Shown: piece after piece, positions 56,851 through 64,000 of the stretch
Layout of the letters: every line of letters starts with the position of its first letter
Numbering within the stretch: position 1 is the stretch's first letter
NCBI GenBank assembly: GCA_024103005.1
Contig: JAGFJA010000060.1
Location: 1 to 64,000 of the forward strand
Direction: 5' to 3'
DNA from: Saprospiraceae bacterium
GTDB lineage: Bacteria; Bacteroidota; Bacteroidia; Chitinophagales; Saprospiraceae
DNA: 64,000 nucleotides
Translations under genes and position numbers: made by a program
Notes under the pieces: generated by a model
Told to the model about the DNA's origin: nothing
Databases searched by the model: none
Seen by the model: the letters and a program-made list of their open reading frames with translations, nothing else

Positions 56851-57408
56851 ATGATTTTACCGATATATGTATATGGCCAACCTGTTTTAAAAAAAGAGGG
56901 AATGGAGGTTACATCTGATTATCCTGATTTAAAACAGTTGATTGAAGACATGTATGAAACCATGTATAATGCCAATGGCGTAGGACTGGCGGCACAACAA
57001 ATTGGTCTTAACCTGAAATTATTCGTAGTCGATACCATCCAGATTAAAAAAGAAGAAAAAGAGGTAAAGGGTATTAAAAAAGCTTTTATAAATGCTGAGA
57101 TCCTGGCAGAAGAGGGTGAAGAATGGGCGTATGAAGAGGGTTGTCTTTCCATACCCGACATCAGGGGTGAGGTAGAACGCCAGCCAACGATCCGCATTCG
57201 GTATCAGGACGAATCCTTCAATACACATGAAGAGACATATGACGGCATTGATGCCAGGGTTATCCAGCATGAATATGATCATACTTTGGGAAAATTATTT
57301 ATAGAAAAATTAGGTGCCGTCAAAAAACAATTGATTAAAAGAAAACTCGAAAATATTAAAAGAGGGAAGGTAAGTGTGGATTACAGGATTAAATTCGCAA
57401 AGTTTTAA
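56851..57408 (+). CDS. def: Peptide deformylase
   Basis: Def removes the N-formyl group from nascent proteins using a metal (usually iron). All three motifs are present: GVGLAAQQIG (about 44-53), EEGCLSIPD (about 94-102, with the Cys ligand) and QHEYDHTLGKL (about 138-148, with two His ligands and Glu). The 185-residue length is normal. An AGGAAG sequence lies 4 bp before the ATG, an unusually clear Shine-Dalgarno-like site for this phylum. It ends the M16-ruvX-def unit. Confidence 0.96.
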   Translation: MILPIYVYGQPVLKKEGMEVTSDYPDLKQLIEDMYETMYNANGVGLAAQQIGLNLKLFVVDTIQIKKEEKEVKGIKKAFINAEILAEEGEEWAYEEGCLSIPDIRGEVERQPTIRIRYQDESFNTHEETYDGIDARVIQHEYDHTLGKLFIEKLGAVKKQLIKRKLENIKRGKVSVDYRIKFAKF

Positions 57409-57485
57409 CTAATTTTTAGTCTAAACCCTACTTATCAAAATCGCATGTATATTTAAAAGAGGAAATCAATATCCAGGAAAAGATT

Positions 57486-58115
57486 TTATTTCCGCCCAAA
57501 GTCAGCCGGAATTTCACCCCAGTTTTCAGTATCCCATTTTATTATTGGATTGGTATATTCATGTTCCTTAAGCCATTGCTCGGCTCTATGAATCAATTGA
57601 AACACGAGTTCATTAAAACCGGTATGTTCCAACTTGGTATTTGCTTTTTTCTTTTTGACCCAGGAAATGGCAGTCTTACTGTCAGAATATATCGTCACAT
57701 CAGGCCTATTCGTATTTTTAAGAAAGGCCAAAGCATGTACTAAAGCAAGGAATTCACCAATATTATTGGTTCCATCCCGAAAAGGTCCCTGAGCGAATAA
57801 TTGTTTGCCGGTGGCTGTAACAACACCTCTGTATTCCATCATTCCCGGATTACCACTGCAGGCAGCATCCACGCTGATACTGTTTTTGATTATTTTGGAA
57901 ACTCCGGAAATTTTTTTTTCAGCAGGTACGGCAAGCGAGGTAACAGGCTGAAAGGGCAATTGAAAAGCATCAACAGCTTCTTTATGACTTAAAAAACCTC
58001 TGTATTGTGCCCCTTCGAAGCCAAAAACCTGATTCTTACAATCCTCCCATGAGTCGTAAATACCAGGATTTCTTCCCTTCCATACTACATAAAACTTTAC
58101 TTTCTTCTTTGACAT
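57486..58115 (-). CDS. rnhA: Ribonuclease HI with N-terminal viroplasmin-like domain
   Basis: The 209-residue protein joins a viroplasmin-like (caulimovirus-type) nucleic-acid-binding domain to an RNase HI domain. The first (about 4-50) has 'FYVVWKGRNPGIYDSWEDC' and 'FKGFLSHKEA'-type spacing. The RNase HI domain (about 78-209) has catalytic acids in DAACSGNPG (Asp), NIGEFLAL (Glu) and YSDSKTAISWV (Asp). A final Asp lies in WDTENWGEIPADF. It degrades RNA in RNA-DNA hybrids. This fusion is widespread in Bacteroidota. It is convergent with def and monocistronic. Confidence 0.9.
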   Translation of the reverse strand: MSKKKVKFYVVWKGRNPGIYDSWEDCKNQVFGFEGAQYRGFLSHKEAVDAFQLPFQPVTSLAVPAEKKISGVSKIIKNSISVDAACSGNPGMMEYRGVVTATGKQLFAQGPFRDGTNNIGEFLALVHALAFLKNTNRPDVTIYSDSKTAISWVKKKKANTKLEHTGFNELVFQLIHRAEQWLKEHEYTNPIIKWDTENWGEIPADFGRK

Positions 58116-58546
58116 CTATCCCGACTTAGGTGGTAAATATAGATTATTTAATCATTGTAGGAAAAGCTAAAATACTTTTATAAATATACTTGTAGGAAAT
58201 CATGCGAAATTAAAAATTGATAAAACATAAGCCGGTCACCTTGTATGAATTATTTAGTTTTTTTTAAAGTACATATTATTTTAAAAATCCGATAATTATA
58301 AAATTTGAAAAAAAATAATAAAAAAAAAACCTCTGCGAATTTTATTAAATATTTTTTTTATTTACAAATCATTTAGTAAATTTACATTTAATAGAGAGAG
58401 GAAAAACTTCAATCTTCATAAGCAGCATACCAGGTACAAAATGTCGTTTTGTTTCACCTCTAATACAGATGAAAATGTATTTAGGTGCTCTTATCGGCTT
58501 TGCCGAAATAAAGATAATATTATTAACAACTTAAAATTATAAAACA
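58116..58546. other. 431-bp gap with structured leader before the lipoprotein gene
   Basis: The left half is extremely AT-rich with long A and T runs. In the right half CACCT...ATACA and TGTAT...AGGTG form a hairpin (58455-58487), followed at once by a second TCGGC-ttt-GCCGA hairpin (58494-58506), 40 bp before the lipoprotein ATG. No reading frame or tRNA is seen. I cannot name a riboswitch class. Confidence 0.5.
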
Positions 58547-58996
58547 ATGAAAATCAATTATTTTTTATTTATTTTACTCGCCGGATTTTTAATAACTGTT
58601 TCATCTTGCAAAAAAGACGAAGATACGCCTAAGACAAAAAAAGAATTACTGACCGGTCCGTCCTGCTGGAAAATTTTAAAAGTTGAGTCTTACGATGAAG
58701 ATGGGAAGCTTGTTGATGTGACGGATGTTGCTTTTGAAGAATGTGACAAAGATAATTGTCTTAAATTTAGCACCGACGGGAAATTTGTAGTTACTGATGA
58801 TGGCGTTAAATGCGAAGGAGAGCCGGCAGTTTCTGCTGAAGGCACATGGGCATTATCCAACAATGACACTCAGCTAGACTGGACCGAAGATGGTACAACC
58901 ACCAATTATACTATCTTAAAACTCGAATCAAATACACTACAGATTAAAACAGACGCCTTTTTTGGCATTCCGGTACAATTAACCTTTACGAATTAA
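58547..58996 (+). CDS. Lipocalin-like lipoprotein
   Basis: The 149-residue protein has a lipoprotein signal with lipobox VSSC (Cys 21) followed by charged residues. The mature part begins 'LLTGPSCWKILKVESYDEDG', then 'CLKFSTDGKFVVTDDG', 'GTWALSNNDTQLDWTEDG' and 'LQIKTD', the strand pattern of the Bacteroidota lipocalin-like domain. Three further cysteines lie in the first half and may form a disulfide. A ligand cannot be inferred. The gene has its own structured leader and a clear terminator. Confidence 0.75.
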   Translation: MKINYFLFILLAGFLITVSSCKKDEDTPKTKKELLTGPSCWKILKVESYDEDGKLVDVTDVAFEECDKDNCLKFSTDGKFVVTDDGVKCEGEPAVSAEGTWALSNNDTQLDWTEDGTTTNYTILKLESNTLQIKTDAFFGIPVQLTFTN

Positions 58997-59015
58997 GTAA
59001 AAAACAAATTTTTTT

Positions 59016-59050
59016 AAAAGGCTATCTTTACGCGGGTAGCCTTTTTTATT
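59016..59050 (+). terminator. Rho-independent terminator after the lipoprotein gene
   Basis: AAAAGGCTA (59016-59024) pairs with TAGCCTTTT (59037-59045), followed by further T-rich sequence. It separates the lipoprotein gene from tatD. Confidence 0.85.
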
Positions 59051-59111
59051 TTTACTTTTACGGTCTCTCAACCTTTTACTTTGAAAGACTGTTTTTTCTA
59101 AAAAATAATAG

Positions 59112-59894
59112 ATGATTGATACCCACGCCCACTTGTATGCCGGAGAATTCGATGAAGATCGGAACATGATGCTCGAAAGAGCAAAAACCGCCGGTATCAA
59201 AACTATCCTCCTGCCTAATATTGACCTTTCCAGCATAGACGCTATGCATCAGCTCGAGCAGGAGTCCGAAGGGTACTGTATCTCCATGATGGGATTGCAT
59301 CCCTGTTCTGTTAAGCAGGATTATAAAGAGATATTGGCTCAAATGAAAAAATGGCTGGAAAAGCGGCCTTATCATGCAATCGGCGAAATAGGTATAGACC
59401 TGTATTGGGACAAGTCCACTTATCCCATTCAGGCAGATGCCTTCGAAGAGCAGCTCGCCTGGAGTTACCAATTTCAATTACCGGTAAGTATCCACTCAAG
59501 AGAAAGTACAAGAGAAGTTCTGGACATTTTACAAAGTAATAAAAAAACGCTCGCAGGTGGAGTAATGCACTGTTTTTCCGGCACTGTTGACCAAATGCAT
59601 GAACTGGTGGAATTAGGATTTTACATTGGAGTAGGCGGCTCTTCTACCTACAAAAACACAAACCTCGTTCCGGTTATTCAAAATGCTCCTTTAAACAGGA
59701 TTGTTCTGGAGACAGATGCTCCCTATTTAACACCTGTTCCATACCGTGGCAAGAGAAATGAAAGTGCCTATATTCCGATTATTGCAGAAAGAATTGCTGA
59801 TATACGAGGAATAAGTGTCGATGAAGTCAGTAAAAAAACTACTGAAAATGCCATTCGCTTATTTTCCCTTGAAACTGCCCTTATGCAATCATGA
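59112..59894 (+). CDS. TatD family metal-dependent deoxyribonuclease/hydrolase
   Basis: TatD proteins are metal-dependent nucleases of the amidohydrolase fold. The 260-residue protein shows IDTHAHLY (2-9, metal-binding His pair), 'GEIGIDLYWDK' (about 93-103), 'VSIHSREST' (about 126-134), 'GVMHCFSG' (about 152-159) and the last metal ligand in LETDAPYLTP (about 201-210). Length is normal. The downstream radical SAM gene overlaps its stop codon by ATGA. Confidence 0.94.
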   Translation: MIDTHAHLYAGEFDEDRNMMLERAKTAGIKTILLPNIDLSSIDAMHQLEQESEGYCISMMGLHPCSVKQDYKEILAQMKKWLEKRPYHAIGEIGIDLYWDKSTYPIQADAFEEQLAWSYQFQLPVSIHSRESTREVLDILQSNKKTLAGGVMHCFSGTVDQMHELVELGFYIGVGGSSTYKNTNLVPVIQNAPLNRIVLETDAPYLTPVPYRGKRNESAYIPIIAERIADIRGISVDEVSKKTTENAIRLFSLETALMQS

Positions 59895-60919
59895 AACTAT
59901 TTATTCAGGATACAATACATTTTCTATCAAAGGTAAGGCCTGCCAAAGTCGTCAATGCAATTCAGGTTGTATCTTCTTATTACCTCACACGGTGGACAGG
60001 AAAGGCGATACAGTGGGGCACACCCATTACCATTAGCATCGAACCCACCACAGCATGTAATCTCCGATGTCCTGAATGTCCCAGTGGATTAAGGGCATTT
60101 TCAAGGCCAACCGGCAACTTAAAAGAAGACTTTTTCCGAAAAATTATCGATGAACTGGGCAACCGATTGTTTTACCTGATTTTTTATTTTCAGGGTGAGC
60201 CATACATAAATCCCAAATTTCTTGAAATGGTAAAATATGCCTCTTCAAAGGGCATATATACCATTACATCCACCAATGGCCATTTCCTAAATGATGAAAA
60301 ATCCCGCCAAACGATTGAATCCGGCCTCAGCAGAATTATTATTTCTGTTGACGGAACCGCTCAAGAGACATACGAGAGCTACCGACGGGAAGGTAACTTA
60401 GAGTCGGTGCTGGAAGGAGCCAGGAATCTGGTAAAATGGAAAAAAAAATTGAAATCCAAGACTCCGCATATCATTTTCCAGTTTTTGGTAGTCAAACCAA
60501 ACGAACACCAAATTCCTGAAATATATAGGTTGGCTGAAGAAATAGGTATAGATGAGGTAAAATTAAAGACAGCTCAGGTCTATGACTATGAAAACGGAAA
60601 TGAGCTCATACCTACCATAGACAGATACAGCAGGTATCGTAAAGGGTCTGACGGAAAATATATCATTAAAAATCAACTTCTTAATCACTGCTGGAAGTTG
60701 TGGCACAGCTGCGTCATAACATGGGACGGCATGGTGGTGCCTTGTTGCTTTGACAAAGATGCCAAATACAAATTAGGCGACTTGAAAAAAGATGCCTTCA
60801 GGCAAATCTGGCACAATAAAAACTATCGTCAATTCAGAGAAAAAATCCTCACCGGACGAGATCAGATAGATATTTGTCGCAACTGCACAGAAGGATGCAA
60901 AGTCTGGGAAAGCATCTGA
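59891..60919 (+). CDS. Radical SAM/SPASM domain protein
   Basis: The 342-residue protein has the radical SAM cluster motif CxxxCxxC in TACNLRCPECP (about 54-64, preceded by IEPT). The 'YFQGEPYINPKFLEMVKYA' segment (about 98-116) is the SAM-contacting region. The SPASM-type C-terminal domain carries 'CVITWDGMVVPCCFDKD' (about 275-291) and further cysteines near the end (ICRNCTEGC), giving auxiliary iron-sulfur clusters. Such enzymes modify peptides or make cofactors; no precursor peptide gene is visible nearby, and no small ORF of that type is evident upstream. The ATG overlaps the tatD stop, so expression is coupled. Confidence 0.9.
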   Translation: MKLFIQDTIHFLSKVRPAKVVNAIQVVSSYYLTRWTGKAIQWGTPITISIEPTTACNLRCPECPSGLRAFSRPTGNLKEDFFRKIIDELGNRLFYLIFYFQGEPYINPKFLEMVKYASSKGIYTITSTNGHFLNDEKSRQTIESGLSRIIISVDGTAQETYESYRREGNLESVLEGARNLVKWKKKLKSKTPHIIFQFLVVKPNEHQIPEIYRLAEEIGIDEVKLKTAQVYDYENGNELIPTIDRYSRYRKGSDGKYIIKNQLLNHCWKLWHSCVITWDGMVVPCCFDKDAKYKLGDLKKDAFRQIWHNKNYRQFREKILTGRDQIDICRNCTEGCKVWESI

Positions 60920-60976
60920 ATCTTATTTTCTTGAGAACTTTTCTAAACTTAATTTTTCTATAAGTATTTACTATTT

Positions 60977-62035
60977 TTATTCCCTGCCAAAGATCAAATA
61001 ACGGATAGGAATGGTGTATTCAAACCGCTGGTTATTCCTATTGTCTATACATTCCATCTTTAATGTCGGATTCTTAGGATCCCAGTCAAAGGTTAATAAT
61101 CCAAAATTATTCTCCATGACAGGACCTTCAATTCTGTTCTTATTTGGCGTAGCAAAATCCCATGTTGAGGTAATTCCACTTGAAGTAAAATCATAAATCG
61201 GATATACTCCTTCTTTTTTAACTAAACTGATTTCTGAATAGTGTACGTCACCTGAGATAAACACTACCCCATTTGCCTGAGTTTTATTCAGGATATCGAA
61301 GAATCTTTTTAGCTCATTCGGAAAATTAGCCCATGACTCATATCCATTGTAGGAAGCTCCAAACTGTATGCTGGATGCAATAATACGGACATCAGCAGGT
61401 TCCTTGAGTTGACGTTCCAACCACTCCCACTGAGCTTCACCCAATAACGTACTATCCTTTGAAACTTGGGGCGAATATTCTAAAGGGTAAAAGAACTTTT
61501 TCTGCACTTCCGGATCCTTATTAAAAGGCACTAAGTTATCTCTGAAAGTGCGTGTATCCAGCAGAATCAATTGTACACGCTGTCCGGGTCCACCATACGC
61601 ATAGGCATTATAAACCCCGGGATATGATCTCCTGTTTGAATGTTCCGAATCCCCAAAAAAATCCAGAAAAATTTTCTTGCTTTCTTCTTTTTTTGAAAAG
61701 TGTCTGCCTCCGTCATTGATACCATAATCATGATCATCCCAGGTAGCAAAAATTTTCGTAGCGGCTTTTAATCGCTGATACTCCGGCTTTGAACCCAGTT
61801 TATTATACTTTTCTTTAAGTACCTCCATATCCTCGGTATCCCCATAAATATTGTCGCCCAGGTAAATAAACATATCCGGAGAATATCGGGTCACTATGTC
61901 CAAAATAGGTTGCCTTTCGTCCTGATTCGCACAACTGCCAAAAGCAATTCTATGTATTGTAGTCCTTGTCTGCCCATCGACCTGAGCATTCACGATAATG
62001 AAATAAAGAAGAGTTAAAACAAAATAATTTTTCAT
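60977..62035 (-). CDS. Secreted alkaline phosphatase D (PhoD)-like metallophosphoesterase
   Basis: PhoD-type enzymes hydrolyse phosphomono- and diesters. The product of 352 residues has a signal peptide (MKNYFVLTLLYFIIVNAQ). It then shows 'AFGSCANQDE', the metal-site 'YLGDNIYGD' (about 61-69), the 'TWDDHDYGIND' motif (about 99-109) and the histidine 'ISGDVHYSEISLV' (about 263-275). The frame is open upstream to 62056, but the signal peptide begins at ATG 62035. A -7-like TATATTTG box (62039-62046) ends 3 nt before that ATG, again suggesting a leaderless mRNA. It is convergent with the radical SAM gene. Confidence 0.88.
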   Translation of the reverse strand: MKNYFVLTLLYFIIVNAQVDGQTRTTIHRIAFGSCANQDERQPILDIVTRYSPDMFIYLGDNIYGDTEDMEVLKEKYNKLGSKPEYQRLKAATKIFATWDDHDYGINDGGRHFSKKEESKKIFLDFFGDSEHSNRRSYPGVYNAYAYGGPGQRVQLILLDTRTFRDNLVPFNKDPEVQKKFFYPLEYSPQVSKDSTLLGEAQWEWLERQLKEPADVRIIASSIQFGASYNGYESWANFPNELKRFFDILNKTQANGVVFISGDVHYSEISLVKKEGVYPIYDFTSSGITSTWDFATPNKNRIEGPVMENNFGLLTFDWDPKNPTLKMECIDNRNNQRFEYTIPIRYLIFGRE

Positions 62036-62038
62036 ACG

Positions 62039-62046
62039 CAAATATA
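62039..62046 (-). promoter_or_regulatory. -7-like box immediately before the PhoD-like gene start
   Basis: TATATTTG on the minus strand fits TAnnTTTG and ends 3 nt before ATG 62035. No -33 TTG is seen at the usual distance. Confidence 0.4.
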
Positions 62047-62596
62047 TAAATTGCATTTAATTCTTATTTGGTAGTCTGACCATGTAAACGCAAAAACGAA
62101 TATACAAATTGAACTTTTCTGAATAAAAGTGCTATTTTAAAATAAATTCAGCAAAGCTCTTGTTTTTTTTTGTCACAATGAATTCCCAAATATTTTTATT
62201 TAAAACGGTAAATCAATCTACCGTTTATATATTACTTAACTGAAGTTTCTGAGTTACGATTTAATTCAGTAGTTCGGTTTGAGAATGCCCGTAATGAGTA
62301 GTTTGTAGCTTAGCTGTTTGTTGGGCTTTCATCCGTTTGATTTTCGGAACTTATGAATACCAAAGCGCTTGCTGTTGAGGCTTTAGGGTCAATCCAAGTG
62401 GAATTACAGTCAGCATATTTTCAGAAGTTTCATAAATAAATATAAACCATTTATAATCATCAATTTAAGTAAACTCATACAAATATTTAATAATTCATAA
62501 TTATCGAATTATCATTTGGTTGTCACCTCTGAAATTTTTAATCCTTAATTTATATTATTTCTTTTATAATTCATGTAAGAAGCTTTTGCGCAGAAA
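62047..62596. other. 550-bp gene-free region between the PhoD-like and MBL genes
   Basis: No credible reading frame lies here. A perfect hairpin AAACGGTA (62203-62210)/TACCGTTT (62219-62226) could end minus-strand transcription because T-rich sequence follows it in that direction. The 62256-62410 part is less AT-rich but shows no motif I recognise. Confidence 0.4.
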
Positions 62597-63235
62597 CTAT
62601 CGCAAAAACGGATTGGTTTTCCGTTCATAGCCGATGGTGGTTCTCTCTCCATGACCCGGAAAAACGATGGTTTCATCAGGCAAGACCATCAATTTTTGTT
62701 CAATGCTCCTGATGAGGGTGTTATAGTCACCACCCGGAAGATCTGTTCTGCCAATACTTCCCAAAAACAAAACATCTCCGGCAATACATATACCATCTTT
62801 TTCGGAATAAAAACTCAGGCTGGCAGGTGAATGACCGGGAGTCAACAGGGCAGTAAGCTGTGAGTGACCGAAGTTTATCAATTCACCATCTTCTATATAT
62901 CTGCCCACAGAAGGAGAAGGGGTTACATCAATACCATACATTTTGCCTACCATATCCACAGCATCCAGGACAGGCTGCTCGCCACTGTGAATCTCAGGTG
63001 ATAAACCGTAGCTCCGGTAAATAAAATCATTCCCCAAAACATGGTCTATATGACAGTGAGTATTAATTAATCTGACCGGATGGAGGCCTAAATCTGAAAT
63101 ATATGCGGAAAGGGTTGTATTTTCGTTATAATTATGGCATCCGGGGTCAATTATAATACATTCTTTTGTATGATCATACACAATATATGTATTCTCTTGA
63201 AAAGGATTGAATGTAAAAGAATGAACCTGCAACAT
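62597..63235 (-). CDS. MBL-fold metallo-hydrolase (glyoxalase II-like)
   Basis: The 212-residue protein has the metallo-beta-lactamase motif HxHxDH as THCHIDHVLG (about 59-68), a third His in TPGHSPASL (about 132-140), the bridging Asp in AGDVLF (about 152-157) and the final His in FPGHGERT (about 190-197). These match the single-domain glyoxalase II-like group, which hydrolyse thioesters such as S-lactoylglutathione or act on persulfides; the substrate is not evident. Length is normal. It is monocistronic, with the hairpin at 62203-62226 downstream as a possible terminator. Confidence 0.9.
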   Translation of the reverse strand: MLQVHSFTFNPFQENTYIVYDHTKECIIIDPGCHNYNENTTLSAYISDLGLHPVRLINTHCHIDHVLGNDFIYRSYGLSPEIHSGEQPVLDAVDMVGKMYGIDVTPSPSVGRYIEDGELINFGHSQLTALLTPGHSPASLSFYSEKDGICIAGDVLFLGSIGRTDLPGGDYNTLIRSIEQKLMVLPDETIVFPGHGERTTIGYERKTNPFLR

Positions 63236-63319
63236 GATGCTGATGTGATAGTAAATTTATATTTTAACAATTGCTTGTGTACAAAGATGCTATAAATATA
63301 GTAATTTTAAAATTAATAA

Positions 63320-64000
63320 ATGGTTATTTTTTTAATGTATTTATCTGCAACATATAAATATTTTCTTAATATATTGACGATCATTATATTGTGTCATTCA
63401 ATATCTTTCAGTCAGGTCAATCAGGTCGAATTTGGAAAGAACAGAGTCCAGTATCACGATGATTTTGATCAATGGCTTTATTACGAAACAGATCTGTTTA
63501 CCGTCAACTGGTACGGCAAGAGCAGAAATGCCGGTCAAAAGGTCGTCAGACTGGCAGAACGTGAATTTAACGACATTATTAAGACCATAGATTTTAAGAC
63601 AAATGAAAAAACTGAATTTTTGGTTTTTTCAGACATTACAGACTTAAAACAAAGCAATATAGGTATTTCAGATGCCTTTGAATATAATGATAATCTGACT
63701 AAAACCATTGACAATAAAATATTTATTGCATTTGACGGCAATCATAATCATCTGAGAAAACAAATCCGTGAAGGGATTGCGGCGGTTTATCTCAACAACC
63801 TTTTGTTTGGTTCCAACTTACAGGAAATAGTACAAAACAGCCTGATGCTCAATCTCCCTCAATGGTTTAAAGACGGGCTGATCTCATATTTCGGCGACCA
63901 ATGGAATACTGAACTGGACCTAAAAGTTGCCAAAATCTTATCACATAAAAAGATTAAAAATTTTGAACAATTGGCTAAAGTCAACCCAAGGCTTGCAGGG
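63320..64000 (+). CDS. Large secreted PD40/TolB-like protein, 3' end outside window
   Basis: A frame opens with ATG at 63320 (another in-frame ATG at 63335) and stays open to the end of the window, at least 227 residues. The start is a signal peptide ('YFLNILTIIILCHSISFSQ') followed by 'QVEFGKNRVQYHDDFDQWLYY' and 'QNSLMLNLPQWFKDGLISYFG'. These match the N-terminal part of large Bacteroidota proteins annotated as TolB-like or PD40-containing, in which a peptidase-MA-like region precedes a beta-propeller. The propeller itself lies outside the window. No function can be given with certainty. A minus-strand frame inside it is a shadow. Confidence 0.7.
   Translation, partial: MVIFLMYLSATYKYFLNILTIIILCHSISFSQVNQVEFGKNRVQYHDDFDQWLYYETDLFTVNWYGKSRNAGQKVVRLAEREFNDIIKTIDFKTNEKTEFLVFSDITDLKQSNIGISDAFEYNDNLTKTIDNKIFIAFDGNHNHLRKQIREGIAAVYLNNLLFGSNLQEIVQNSLMLNLPQWFKDGLISYFGDQWNTELDLKVAKILSHKKIKNFEQLAKVNPRLAG

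Overview
The window looks like a chromosomal segment of a member of the Bacteroidota, probably near the Saprospiria/Chitinophagia side. The support is: type IX secretion (T9SS) sorting domains of both type A and type B; a PorD-family protein; promoter-like boxes of the Bacteroidota form (TTTG, about 19 nt, TAnnTTTG); an RpoZ-like omega subunit between bamD and coaBC; and the tRNA-Thr/Tyr/Gly/Thr, tuf, tRNA-Trp, secE, nusG, rplKAJL, rpoBC order. The exact family is an inference. I see no insertion sequence, prophage, integrase, CRISPR array or rRNA.

Left third (1-17.4 kb). At the left edge are a promoter for a gene outside the window and a small structured-RNA candidate. Then come a secreted S10 carboxypeptidase and a well-delimited transcription unit on the minus strand, bamD-rpoZ-coaBC-porD-purN, with a promoter just before bamD and a terminator at the end of purN. 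It is followed by a predicted outer-membrane protein, coaD, 1-pyrroline-5-carboxylate dehydrogenase, tpiA with an EVE-domain gene, a secreted T9SS cargo with a protease-associated domain, and an envelope unit (outer-membrane beta-barrel, Kdo transferase, heptose-7-phosphate kinase).

Middle (17.7-39.9 kb). A surface-polysaccharide group on the plus strand contains a DegT-type sugar aminotransferase, a UDP-glucuronate decarboxylase and a very long SLBB polysaccharide-export protein. Then come an EamA transporter, fdhD, a GH18 protein, an SDR and a probable DUF4403 protein. After a 971-bp gap holding an inverted repeat lies the most striking locus, a single 10.65-kb gene for a 3550-residue T9SS type B surface protein. 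It has a choice-of-anchor L head, eighteen tandem 71-residue modules and seven longer composite modules.

Right third (40-64 kb). The RNA polymerase/ribosomal protein/EF-Tu cluster runs on the minus strand (rpoC back to tuf, with five tRNAs). It is followed by DUF3817 and OsmC genes, a plus-strand M16 peptidase-ruvX-def group, RNase HI with a viroplasmin-like domain, a lipocalin-like lipoprotein with a structured leader, tatD with an overlapping radical SAM/SPASM gene, a PhoD-like phosphatase, an MBL-fold hydrolase, and the start of a large secreted protein cut off by the window end.

Three things run through the window: cell-envelope biogenesis and secretion (bamD, porD, LPS core genes, polysaccharide export, several secreted cargoes), core information processing, and a set of genes whose -7-like promoter box ends only 3-7 nt before the start codon, suggesting leaderless or nearly leaderless transcripts.
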